In this document: positions 46,849-54,632 of the stretch, piece by piece | Numbering within the stretch: the first letter of the stretch is position 1 | Layout of the letters: each line of letters opens with the position of its first letter | Assembly: GCF_013394655.1 (NCBI RefSeq) | Contig: NZ_CP053351.1 | Coordinates: 2,386,501 to 2,450,500 of the forward strand | Direction of reading: 5' to 3' | Origin: Winogradskyella schleiferi | GTDB taxonomy: Bacteria; Bacteroidota; Bacteroidia; Flavobacteriales; Flavobacteriaceae | DNA: 64,000 nucleotides | Program-made: the position numbers and the translations under genes | Notes under the pieces: model-generated | The model's database searches: none | What the model was told of the DNA's origin: nothing | What the model saw: only the letters and a program-made list of their open reading frames with translations

Positions 46849-47642
46849 ATGAAAACCAACAGGAATTAACTGGTAAAAACGTACTCATCACAGCTGGAGC
46901 TCGAGGTATTGGTGAATCAATCACCAAACACTTTATTGATAGCGGAGCCAACGTTGCCATTCACTATTTTTCTAGTGCTGATACCGCAAATGAATTAACA
47001 GAATATGTAAAGCGTAAAGAACAAAAAGCGGTTGCTATAAGTGGTCACCTAACCAAAGAAGCTGATGCAAATGGCATGGTAGAAAAAACTGTAGAAGTTC
47101 TTTGCGGTTTAGACATACTAATTTACAATGCAGGTTCCTTGGTTGCTCGGAAAATGCTGAGTGAAATGGAAGCTGATTTCTGGCATAATGTAATGGACAT
47201 CAACCTTACGTCCATGATGTTTGTGACAAGAGCCGCAGCGCCTTATTTAGCAAAAAATGACAACAGTAGTATTGTAAATTTGGCTTCACTTGCTGGACGT
47301 AAAGGTGGTCATCCAGGATCATTAGTGTACTCAACTAGCAAAGGTGCTATTCTAACCTTTACACGAGCGCTCTCTACAGAATTGGGAGCACAAGGTGTAC
47401 GGGTAAATGCTGTCGCACCAGGTCTTATCCTTGGGACTTCGTTTCACAATACACATACTACCATAGAATCAGCAGCAGCAACAACGGCTGGAATTCCAAT
47501 CCAACGTGCAGGAAATGCTGCAGACGTCGCAAGAGCAGGTATGTATCTCACCTCCGAATATGATGGCTTTATTACTGGTGCTACATTCGACATCAATGGC
47601 GGTGTTTACAATAGGTTCTTCGTCTATAAAAACAAAAATTGA
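46849..47642 (+). pseudogene. Short-chain dehydrogenase/reductase with frameshifted start
   Basis: An SDR frame is open from about 46800 to 47642 and reads ELTGKNVLITAGARGIGES, YNAGS, the catalytic Ser in IVNLASLAGRKGG and YxxxK in VYSTSKGAIL. It contains no ATG, GTG or TTG before the Rossmann motif. The likely start, ATG at 46849 (MKTN), is in another frame and meets TAA after six codons. Adding one base near 46858-46862 would give MKTNQELTGKNVLI. The first internal ATG (47076) would remove the NAD-binding half. The dinucleotide motif is TAGARGIG rather than TGGxxGIG, a second sign of decay. It may be a pseudogene, or a read error. Confidence 0.7.
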
Positions 47643-47668
47643 TTATCCAATTAATTAACGTATCTTTG
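47639..47668 (+). promoter_or_regulatory. Bacteroidota-type promoter of the DEAD-box helicase gene
   Basis: TTG at 47639-47641, a spacer of exactly 19 bp and TATCTTTG at 47661-47668, a full match to the -33 TTG / -7 TAnnTTTG consensus. Transcription would start near 47675, leaving a leader of about 130 nt. The -33 element overlaps the end of the SDR frame. Confidence 0.75.
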
Positions 47669-47807
47669 CAGCTTGAAAAAATCCACAGTTAGGATTTAGT
47701 AAATTCCTCAGAGTGAGGATGTGTTACCTAGAAGTTTAAGTGTTTAGTATGTCGATTCGCTTCTTTTGTAACACCAAAAGCACTTAATCGAATACATAAC
47801 TCAAAGA
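47669..47807 (+). ncRNA. Structured 5' leader of the DEAD-box helicase mRNA
   Basis: Four pairing elements are visible. aaatcc/ggattt is at 47679-47697 and cctca/tgagg at 47706-47718. Then gtgttac (47721-47727) pairs with gtaacac (47768-47774), and ttaagtg (47736-47742) pairs with cacttaa (47781-47787). The last two pairings cross, so they form a pseudoknot or exclude each other. A role in autoregulation or temperature response of helicase translation is inference. Confidence 0.45.
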
Positions 47808-49706
47808 ATGAGCACATTCCAAGAACTCGGTCTTAATGAAGACCTTTTACACGCTATTACGGATTTAGGTTTTGAAAGCCCTAGTGAAGTCCAAGAAAAA
47901 GCCATCCCAATTTTATTAGAAGAAGACAAAGACTTAGTCGCTTTGGCACAAACTGGTACTGGGAAAACCGCAGCCTTCGGCTTTCCGATGTTGCAAAAAA
48001 TAGATATCGATAGCAGAACCACACAAGGTCTCATCTTATCGCCTACTCGTGAACTTTGCTTGCAAATCACCAACGAATTAAAGCTTTATGGTAAATACTG
48101 CAAAGGTTTAAATGTGACTGCTATTTATGGTGGTGCGAGTATATCTGACCAAGCCAGATCTGTAAAACGTGGCGCACAAATCATTGTGGCGACTCCTGGT
48201 CGTATGAAAGATATGATTAAACGTAACATGGTTGATATTTCTAAAATACAATACGCTGTTTTAGATGAAGCCGATGAAATGTTGAACATGGGCTTCTTTG
48301 AAGACATTACAGACATCTTATCGCATACTCCCGAAGATAAAAGCACATGGCTATTCTCTGCAACGATGCCAAAAGAAGTATCAGTTATCGCCAAAAAATT
48401 CATGTATGATCCTACGGAAATTACGGTAGGAAACAAAAATGAAAGTACAAGTAACGTATCCCATGAGTATTATTTAGTTAATGCAAGAGATCGTTATCAA
48501 GCTTTAAAACGTTTGTCTGATGCCAATCCAGATATTTTTTCTGTGATTTTCTGTCGTACAAAACGTGATACGCAAAAGGTGGCCGAAAATTTAATTGAAG
48601 ATGGTTACTCTGCTGGAGCCTTACATGGCGATTTAAGTCAGAACCAACGCGATTTGGTCATGAAATCTTTTAGAAATCAGCAAATACAAATGTTGGTAGC
48701 CACAGACGTTGCTGCTCGTGGTATTGATGTCGATGATATTACACACGTTATTAATTATCAATTACCAGATGAAGCGGAAATTTACACACACCGTTCTGGT
48801 AGAACGGGACGTGCTGGCAAAACAGGCATCTCAATGGTTATTGTTTCCAAAAGTGAGGTTAGAAAGATTAAAAGTATAGAGCGCATTATTAAAAAGCAGT
48901 TCGAAAAGAAAGAAATTCCTTCTGCAAGTGATATTGTTGAAGTTCAATTAATGTCTTTAGCCAATAAAATCCATACCACAGAAACCAACCATGAAATTGA
49001 TAAGCATCTTGAAAGTATCAATGAATTATTTGTAGATACTGACAAGGAAGAATTAATCAAAAAGTTCTTTTCAGTAGAATTTAACCGTTTCTTTAATTAT
49101 TATCAAAAATCAAAAGATTTAAGTGTGGTTGAATCCCGCGGAAGTGATAGAGATGGTGGACGCGATTACAGCAAACAATCTAACGATTCACGTTATTTTA
49201 TAAATGTTGGTAGTAAAGATGGTTTTGATTGGATGAAGTTGAAAGATTTCTTAAAAGAACAATTAGAATTGGGACGTGATGACGTTTTTAAGGTTGATGT
49301 AAAAGATAGCTTTTCATTCTTTAATACTGAAAAATCCTTGCAGGAAAAAGTATTGGCATTCTTTACGGACTTTAAACATGAAGGTCGTTTTGTAAATGTT
49401 GAAGTCAGTGAAGATAAAGGCAGAAGTCGTGGTGGTCGAAGTGGCGGAAGAAGTCGTGGAGGCAACGATAGACGATCTGGCGGTAAAAGTCGCAGAAGAG
49501 ATGACAAACCAAGAGGAGAAAGACGCTCTAGTGGCCGACGCTCTGAAGGAGCTCCTGGAAACCGCAGTGATAGACGCAGCAGAAGATCGGACGATTCAGG
49601 AAGTGACCGAAGCGATAGAAAATTCAATGATTCCAGAGGCGATAGACGCCCAGAATCAAGTGGATCTGGTTCGGATAGACCTAGACGTTCTAGAAGACGA
49701 GATTAA
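47808..49706 (+). CDS. DEAD-box ATP-dependent RNA helicase (DeaD/CsdA type)
   Basis: 632 residues. Q motif GLNEDLLHAITDLGFESPSEVQ, motif I AQTGTGKTA, Ia SPTRELC, II LDEADEML, III FSATMP, V VATDVAARGID and VI HRSGRTGRAGK are all present. A DbpA-like RNA-binding domain follows at about 465-535 (RYFINVGSKDGFDWMKLKDFL). The tail of about 90 residues is very rich in Arg, Gly, Ser and Asp. It unwinds RNA in ribosome assembly, mRNA decay or cold adaptation. The gene has its own consensus promoter, a structured leader and a terminator. Confidence 0.95.
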   Translation: MSTFQELGLNEDLLHAITDLGFESPSEVQEKAIPILLEEDKDLVALAQTGTGKTAAFGFPMLQKIDIDSRTTQGLILSPTRELCLQITNELKLYGKYCKGLNVTAIYGGASISDQARSVKRGAQIIVATPGRMKDMIKRNMVDISKIQYAVLDEADEMLNMGFFEDITDILSHTPEDKSTWLFSATMPKEVSVIAKKFMYDPTEITVGNKNESTSNVSHEYYLVNARDRYQALKRLSDANPDIFSVIFCRTKRDTQKVAENLIEDGYSAGALHGDLSQNQRDLVMKSFRNQQIQMLVATDVAARGIDVDDITHVINYQLPDEAEIYTHRSGRTGRAGKTGISMVIVSKSEVRKIKSIERIIKKQFEKKEIPSASDIVEVQLMSLANKIHTTETNHEIDKHLESINELFVDTDKEELIKKFFSVEFNRFFNYYQKSKDLSVVESRGSDRDGGRDYSKQSNDSRYFINVGSKDGFDWMKLKDFLKEQLELGRDDVFKVDVKDSFSFFNTEKSLQEKVLAFFTDFKHEGRFVNVEVSEDKGRSRGGRSGGRSRGGNDRRSGGKSRRRDDKPRGERRSSGRRSEGAPGNRSDRRSRRSDDSGSDRSDRKFNDSRGDRRPESSGSGSDRPRRSRRRD

Positions 49707-49745
49707 ACTGTTAAACAAGCAGTAAATTCCAATAAATAAAATAAC

Positions 49746-49788
49746 AAATTCCAAGACTTGAGGCGATACTTTAGGTTTTGGAATTTTT
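49746..49788 (+). terminator. Terminator after the helicase gene
   Basis: A 9-bp stem (aaattccaa at 49746-49754, ttggaattt at 49778-49786) followed by TT, with a 23-nt loop. Confidence 0.65.
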
Positions 49789-49840
49789 CATTTAAAGACT
49801 GTTACAACTAGTAAACTCTAACTAATTAATTAAAGACCTA

Positions 49841-49865
49841 AGACTGAAGACTGAAGACTGAAGAC
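49841..49865. repeat. Short tandem repeat (AGACTGA)
   Basis: Three perfect copies of the 7-mer AGACTGA followed by AGAC, preceded by the near-copy AGACCTA. It is intergenic. Confidence 0.8.
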
Positions 49866-49957
49866 CGAATACTCTAAAAGTTAATATTTAGTCAAAAACA
49901 AACCTGCCATATGTTAAATCCGTTTTGTTTATTACCTTTACCTCGTAACACAAGTAC

Positions 49958-50755
49958 ATGCGCCATTTATTAATCTTATTGTTATGTTTAACTACAGTAA
50001 ATAGCTATAGTCAAGACAGTACAAACACAAAAACACCTACCACAGTTAAAGGAACGCTAGTTAGCGCTTCAACTGATCTTCCTTTGAGTCAAGCTAATAT
50101 TGTAAATATCAATCAAGTTGTCGGAACTGCGACAAATGATGAAGGTGAATTTGAAATTAAAGCTAAAGTCAACGACACATTACACTTATCCTATTTAGGT
50201 TACAAATCCATTAGAGTTAGAGTGACCAATGACTGGTTAAAATTTGGAGATACCGAAATCCAAATGACAGAATTAGCTTTAGCACTAGAAGAAGTGACTG
50301 TAAAGCAACTGAGATTAACAGGCTATTTAGAAGTTGACATGGAACAAATTCCGGTAACTTCTAACAACCGTTATCGAATTTCCGGTTTACCAGGTCAAGC
50401 TTATGAAGCTGGAAAACCCAATATTGCTACCAAAGTTTTGGGTGCTATTTTCAATCCTGCAGATTTCTTGTATAATATGTTTGGCAGAAAGCCCAATGAG
50501 ATGCACAAGCTAAAGAAAATGAAGGAAGATGATGAGATTAGAAATCAATTAGCCAAGCGTTTTGATAGAGAAATGTTGCTCGTTTTACTTCAAGTCACCA
50601 AATACGATTTAGACGAAATAGTCAATCAATGTAACTATTCAAAAGATTTTATAAACACGGCAAACGATCTTCAGATATTGGATGCCATAAGTGAATGTTA
50701 CGAAGAATATAAAGTCATTAATCGTAGTAAGGATCGAAAGAGTAAGAAGAACTAA
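49958..50755 (+). CDS. Exported carboxypeptidase-like regulatory domain protein
   Basis: 265 residues, signal peptide MRHLLILLLCLTTVNSYSQ. Residues about 28-105 are a CarboxypepD_reg-like domain (TVKGTLVSASTDLPLSQANIVN, then GTATNDEGEFEIKAKVNDTLHLSYLGYKSI). The rest (EEVTVKQLRLTGYLEVDMEQIP and a helical C-terminus) matches a common Bacteroidota family without a barrel, of unknown role. It is probably periplasmic or outer-membrane associated. It is convergent with the VOC gene, with only 8 bp between stops. Confidence 0.88.
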   Translation: MRHLLILLLCLTTVNSYSQDSTNTKTPTTVKGTLVSASTDLPLSQANIVNINQVVGTATNDEGEFEIKAKVNDTLHLSYLGYKSIRVRVTNDWLKFGDTEIQMTELALALEEVTVKQLRLTGYLEVDMEQIPVTSNNRYRISGLPGQAYEAGKPNIATKVLGAIFNPADFLYNMFGRKPNEMHKLKKMKEDDEIRNQLAKRFDREMLLVLLQVTKYDLDEIVNQCNYSKDFINTANDLQILDAISECYEEYKVINRSKDRKSKKN

Positions 50756-50763
50756 TCTTAATT

Positions 50764-51126
50764 TTAGGATTTAGAGTGCAATGCGATTCTATTCCCTTCA
50801 GAATCTATAAATACGCCCATAAAACCATGTTCATCTGAGATTTTGGTTTTCTTTTGATAGATTTTTCCTCCAGCGGCTACTACGTTATCTAATTCATTTT
50901 GAACATCATCTGACATAAAATAGACCAAAGTGCCTTTTTCACTCGGCTCGTAAGTTTCTTGCTTAATGAGCGTTCCTGTGGCTCCATAAGCTCCATTATT
51001 ATCTGGAAACCAACCCATTTTCATTCCACCAAAATTCACATCTCTAATTTCAACTTTAAAAACAGTTTCATAAAATTGCTTTGCACGATCCATATCGTTT
51101 ACAAGAATTTCAAACCATCCTACCAT
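50764..51126 (-). CDS. VOC family protein (glyoxalase-like)
   Basis: 120 residues with the VOC beta-alpha-beta-beta-beta repeats: VGWFEILVNDMDRAKQFYETVF at the start and FIDSEGNRIALHS at the end, with Glu in a metal-ligand-like position. These proteins catalyse varied metal-dependent reactions or bind ligands; the substrate is unknown. It is the last of a minus-strand group (RNA methyltransferase, SRPBCC, VOC), 7 bp after the SRPBCC gene. Confidence 0.88.
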   Translation of the reverse strand: MVGWFEILVNDMDRAKQFYETVFKVEIRDVNFGGMKMGWFPDNNGAYGATGTLIKQETYEPSEKGTLVYFMSDDVQNELDNVVAAGGKIYQKKTKISDEHGFMGVFIDSEGNRIALHSKS

Positions 51127-51133
51127 ACCTTTT

Positions 51134-51664
51134 TTATTTAGATTCTAATATTTGTTTTAAATCAGCCAGTCCTGCTTCAAAATCCCTTCCTACGGTTTTA
51201 TCCATATTAAAAAATAGAAAGAAAATATTTGAAGGTGGTTTGTTATGTCCAGTAAAACCCCAAACCACATTGGTAGTTTCGGCATCTATTTCATTTACGG
51301 TTAAATAAGCATCAGATTGTGACTTCCAAGGTTTAAAAAAACGCAATTGACTTTTAACGGATTTATTTTTCGTAATACTCGTTATTTCTTGTTCACCAGT
51401 TCCAACGTCTTTGTTGCCTTCCCATTTTGAAACAAACCCTACTTCTCCATCAAAACCAGTAAATTCTTGCTTCATATTAGGATCCTTTTTTTTCCAAGGC
51501 GACCAATCATCTTGATTTTTAATATATTTAAGATAATTAAAAACTTCAGCGATGGGCTTATTTATGGTGATACTTCGACTTAAGTCATAAGTTTTAGGGG
51601 CAATGAGGGCTAAAAAAACAATTAGCACAATTATTGTTAGCACGACATAGAATAATGTCATCAT
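51134..51664 (-). CDS. SRPBCC family protein with N-terminal membrane helix
   Basis: 176 residues. An N-terminal hydrophobic helix (LFYVVLTIIVLIVFLALIAP) is followed by a START/polyketide-cyclase-like fold (SITINKPIAEVFNYLKYIKNQDDWSPW, with LADLKQILE as the C-terminal helix). This family binds hydrophobic ligands in a deep pocket. The ligand is unknown. It is cotranscribed with the VOC gene. Confidence 0.88.
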   Translation of the reverse strand: MMTLFYVVLTIIVLIVFLALIAPKTYDLSRSITINKPIAEVFNYLKYIKNQDDWSPWKKKDPNMKQEFTGFDGEVGFVSKWEGNKDVGTGEQEITSITKNKSVKSQLRFFKPWKSQSDAYLTVNEIDAETTNVVWGFTGHNKPPSNIFFLFFNMDKTVGRDFEAGLADLKQILESK

Positions 51665-51706
51665 GGAAATTTGATTTTTTAGTTAGTCCTATAAATTTAC
51701 GAAAAA

Positions 51707-52362
51707 TTATGATTCAGATTGATAATGTGCTATAATGGCATCATAATCCTTGATGGTTTTTTTAATCCAATCAAAGCGTTTTTCAATAATTTCTTCTTCA
51801 GTCAAATTCCAATTTATGTCAGACTTTCTTAATTGTGAAGTGACATGCTGGAGAATAATGGCTGCAGATACCGAAATATTAAGACTTTCCGTAAATCCTA
51901 CCATTGGAATTTTTAAAAAGCAATCAGCTTCATCGATGACTTGTTGTGAAAGACCTTCTGTTTCCCTCCAAAGAAAAAACATGATTTTTCCGTAATATCA
52001 AAATCTATTAGCTCACAATCATTAACATGTGGCGTTGTTGCTACAATTTGGTAGCCTTTCGACTTTAAATCCTTGATACAATCCGTAACCGAATTATAAC
52101 GATTCAAGTCCACCCACTTTTGCGCACCCATTGCAATTTCCCTATCGATATCTTTAGAATTGACTTCTTCAATAATATTTAGTTCCTGAACACCAAATAC
52201 ATCGCAAGATCGCATAACGGCACTGGTATTATGCAATTGGTACACGTCTTCAGTAGCAACCGTGAAATGCTTAGTTCGATTGTGTAGAACCGTTTGGAAA
52301 CGTTCTATTCGTTTTTTGGTTACGAAAGTTTCTAGGTATTCTAGAAGTTTTAGATCTTGCAT
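51707..52362 (-). pseudogene. SpoU-type tRNA/rRNA 2'-O-methyltransferase split by a frameshift
   Basis: The N-terminal part (52362 down to about 51964) reads MQDLKLLEYLETFVTKKRIERF, HNTSAVMRSCDVFGVQEL and MGAQKWVDL. The C-terminal part (from about 51982 to 51707) resumes in another frame with ETEGLSQ and IPMVGFTESLNISVSAAIIL, the SpoU SAM-knot motif. The join falls at FFFGG / RETEG, inside the FGxE motif. A one-base loss in the GGAGGG run (51964-51969) would restore FFFG-R-ETEG. TTTTTTC just before it is in frame as a -1 slip heptamer, but slipping there would give FFLWRETEG and lose the Gly. A decayed gene or read error is therefore more likely than programmed frameshifting. Confidence 0.8.
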
Positions 52363-52396
52363 GATTCAAAAATAATAAACCTAAATTAAAATTGAA

Positions 52397-52440
52397 CTGT
52401 CATTGTGAGGAATGAGAAATGAATGACGTGGCAATCTCTT
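52397..52440. repeat. Degenerate dispersed repeat
   Basis: The stretch beginning CTGTCATTGTGAGGAATGAG and continuing to GACGTGGCAATCTCTT resembles the dispersed element GTCATTGCGAGGA...GCAATCTC that I recall from flavobacterial intergenic regions. Only one copy is seen here. Confidence 0.35.
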
Positions 52441-52522
52441 AAATTGAAGTAAATCTGATGAAATTGCCAAATCACGCAATAAAACGTAATTCAAAATGAG
52501 GTAATTTTCTTATTTTTAGTCT

Positions 52523-53200
52523 ATGAAAAAACATATTGTCGTATTGACAGGAGCTGGTATGAGTGCCGAAAGTGGTATAAAAACATTTAGGGATGCAGAC
52601 GGACTGTGGGAAGGCCATGATGTAATGGAAGTCGCTTCACCTGAAGGTTTTGCAAGAAATCCTGAATTGGTCTTAAACTTTTATAACAAAAGGAGAAAAC
52701 AATTAAATGAGGTAGAACCCAACCAAGCACATAAAGATTTGGCTCAGCTTGAAAATGATTATAAAGTCACGATTATAACCCAAAACGTTGACGACCTGCA
52801 CGAAAGAGCTGGTAGTTCTGATGTAGTACATCTTCATGGTGAATTGCGAAAAATACGAAGTACGGGAAACCACAATGACATCAAAGATTGGACAGAGAAT
52901 ATTAATCTTGGTGACTTATGTGGCAAAGGTTACCAATTACGTCCTCATATTGTATGGTTCGGAGAAGCCGTTCCCGAAATTGAAACCGCCGTTAAAATAT
53001 GCTATGACGCAGACATTTTGGTTATTATAGGCACAAGTATGCAAGTCTATCCTGCAGCGAGTTTAATTGATTATGTACAACCCGATACGCCCATTTATTA
53101 TATAGATCCAAAACCAGCTATTAGCAGTGGTGGTAAGGTAACTGTTATTGCCAAATCTGCTACGGAAGGTACGACAGAACTTATAGATATATTAAAATAA
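52523..53200 (+). CDS. cobB: NAD-dependent protein deacylase (sirtuin, CobB/class III type)
   Basis: 225 residues. It has the NAD-binding GAGMSAESGI (10-19), FRDADGLW, QNVD (87-90) and the catalytic His105 in HLHGE. Tyr54 and Arg57 in FYNKRRKQ match the YxxR motif of class III desuccinylases. Only one Cys (Cys133) lies in the zinc-ribbon region, where four are usual, so the zinc site is lost or replaced. It removes acyl groups from lysines using NAD. Acetyl-CoA synthetase is the classical target, and acs lies about 18 kb away. Confidence 0.93.
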   Translation: MKKHIVVLTGAGMSAESGIKTFRDADGLWEGHDVMEVASPEGFARNPELVLNFYNKRRKQLNEVEPNQAHKDLAQLENDYKVTIITQNVDDLHERAGSSDVVHLHGELRKIRSTGNHNDIKDWTENINLGDLCGKGYQLRPHIVWFGEAVPEIETAVKICYDADILVIIGTSMQVYPAASLIDYVQPDTPIYYIDPKPAISSGGKVTVIAKSATEGTTELIDILK

Positions 53201-53223
53201 GATATACACATATTATAATTAAG

Positions 53224-53367
53224 TTAATCGTCTTCATTTAATTTAAAAAAGTAATTCACTGGTTTATTAAACAGATTAGAAAGCTTTAAAGCTAAAATCG
53301 TTGAATGCACATAATGATTAGCTTCTATGGACTTAATGATCTGTCTAGAAATACCGATGTTTTTTGA
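53224..53367 (-). pseudogene. Remnant of an XRE-type HTH regulator
   Basis: The minus-strand frame reads KNIGISRQIIKSIEANHYVHSTILALKL and ends KPVNYFFKLNEDD with TAA at 53224-53226. This is the recognition-helix half and C-terminus of small (about 67-residue) XRE regulators. A TAG at 53368-53370 closes the frame upstream, and the expected first half is not recoverable in other frames. It is best seen as a 5'-truncated remnant, without a function. Confidence 0.65.
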
Positions 53368-53425
53368 CTAATAAGGTAATCTAACTTTATTATCGTATTA
53401 TATACATAATGAGAACGACTTTATG

Positions 53426-53836
53426 TCAATAAGTTTTGTTATTTAGAGCTCTGTTAAGCAAGCCCATAGCTACATATAAAACTGGAGAGATTAATAATTC
53501 TTGAATTGTTCTTGCAAAACGACTTAAATTTAGAACCGTTTTTCCTTCTAGAAACACCCAATCATATATACCAATACATGTAATAATACATAATCCCAAA
53601 ATATGTACAATGTGCCAAAGAGATGCCATCCAAGTAACCTTCAATTTTCCAAGGTGAAATGTACCTACGAAGTATACAGCTACAGTAAATAATAGAGAAA
53701 TTAAGTGTCTTAATTTCCTTGGAATTAATGCTGTATTTTTATGTTCTGCAATAAATATATAATAACAGGAGTATATGATAAAAATAATAATAAGTCCAAT
53801 AATAAAACGAACCCTATCGGATTTGTAAAGCTTCAT
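53426..53836 (-). CDS. Four-helix membrane protein next to the exosortase
   Basis: 136 residues with four predicted membrane helices (around 12-30, 44-62, 70-90 and 112-128). I do not recognise the family. It overlaps the exosortase gene upstream by 23 bp, so it is translationally coupled and is probably an accessory factor of the sorting system. It is the last gene of the minus-strand operon. It does not match the exosortase F-associated protein as I remember it. Confidence 0.78.
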   Translation of the reverse strand: MKLYKSDRVRFIIGLIIIFIIYSCYYIFIAEHKNTALIPRKLRHLISLLFTVAVYFVGTFHLGKLKVTWMASLWHIVHILGLCIITCIGIYDWVFLEGKTVLNLSRFARTIQELLISPVLYVAMGLLNRALNNKTY

Positions 53837-54410
53837 TTTTTAAATGTATTTTTCTAGCAAACAACATCCATAATAGAAAAGTCGCTCCATAAACGGCTGT
53901 TTTAAATAAGTATTTGTGGGCAAAATCGAAATATAATTCAAAATATTCACGCAAATATATTAAACCAATACATCTAAAGATATTAACCATATCTAGAAGT
54001 ATAGCTCCTAGGATAATGTACAGTACTTTACGCCAAAAATTTGATGGCATACACACTATAAAACCAATATATAGCACAATCAATTCCAATCCATTACAGA
54101 CGTCTGCTATATGTAAAATACTTTTACCATTATGATATATTTCTGAGGCTTCTACTGTTGTGTATTCACCTTCATATAAGGTTGTCTTAGCTTCCCTTAC
54201 AGCTTCAAATCCAGACATGGAACTAAATCGATTTAGTAATTCTGTCGATGCCTCACCAACATGCGTAGTTAAAGGGTAATCTAAAATTTTTGAATCTAAT
54301 AAAAAACCAACATAGATAATTTTCCATGCAACAAAAAACAATAAGGCTTTTCCTAAAAAAAGCCTTATTGGTAATGGAATTTCATTCTTTAACGAACTTA
54401 CGTTTATCAT
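53814..54410 (-). CDS. Exosortase/archaeosortase family transpeptidase
   Basis: 198 residues with about six membrane helices. The exosortase catalytic residues are all visible: Cys105 in ADVCNGLEL, Arg146 in VNIFRCIGL and His165 in FDFAHKYLFK. Such enzymes cleave or transfer proteins carrying a short C-terminal sorting signal (motif, hydrophobic helix, basic tail). The gene directly upstream, overlapping by one base, encodes a 69-residue protein with exactly such a tail, so it is the dedicated substrate. The subfamily (which Xrt) cannot be assigned here. Confidence 0.87.
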   Translation of the reverse strand: MINVSSLKNEIPLPIRLFLGKALLFFVAWKIIYVGFLLDSKILDYPLTTHVGEASTELLNRFSSMSGFEAVREAKTTLYEGEYTTVEASEIYHNGKSILHIADVCNGLELIVLYIGFIVCMPSNFWRKVLYIILGAILLDMVNIFRCIGLIYLREYFELYFDFAHKYLFKTAVYGATFLLWMLFARKIHLKNEALQIR

Positions 54411-54619
54411 TACTTATTATTATCTCGTAATTTTTTTACTCCATATGCCGCCGCACCTATTACCAGGGCAATTAGCCCACCATCTAGTGGAATAGCATCT
54501 TGAGTGTCAGTAGCTCCTCCCGGAGGTCCTTGTGCGTATAAGTTCGTTGTACTAACTATTGCAAAAACAATAACTACTGTACTAATGACCTTAATAAATT
54601 TGATTTTTGAATTTTTCAT
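54410..54619 (-). CDS. PID-CTERM-like sorting-signal protein, tiny mature peptide
   Basis: 69 residues in three parts. There is a Sec signal peptide (1-30, ending NLYAQ), a 13-residue linker (GPPGGATDTQDAI, 31-43), and a C-terminal tripartite tail. The tail is PLDGG (44-48), a hydrophobic helix (LIALVIGAAAYG) and the basic end VKKLRDNNK. The PLDGG box followed by a Gly/Ala-rich helix fits the PID-CTERM class of sorting domains. The processed product would be only about 13 residues plus whatever stays attached. It sits between the giant T9SS protein (13 bp upstream) and the exosortase (1-bp overlap). Confidence 0.82.
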   Translation of the reverse strand: MKNSKIKFIKVISTVVIVFAIVSTTNLYAQGPPGGATDTQDAIPLDGGLIALVIGAAAYGVKKLRDNNK

Positions 54620-54632
54620 TGTTTCTATTTTA

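Noticed and set aside
51973-51979. Programmed -1 frameshift in the SpoU methyltransferase
   Set aside because: The heptamer is correctly framed, but the slipped product would destroy the conserved FGxE motif, and I see no obvious downstream stimulatory structure. Kept only as an alternative.
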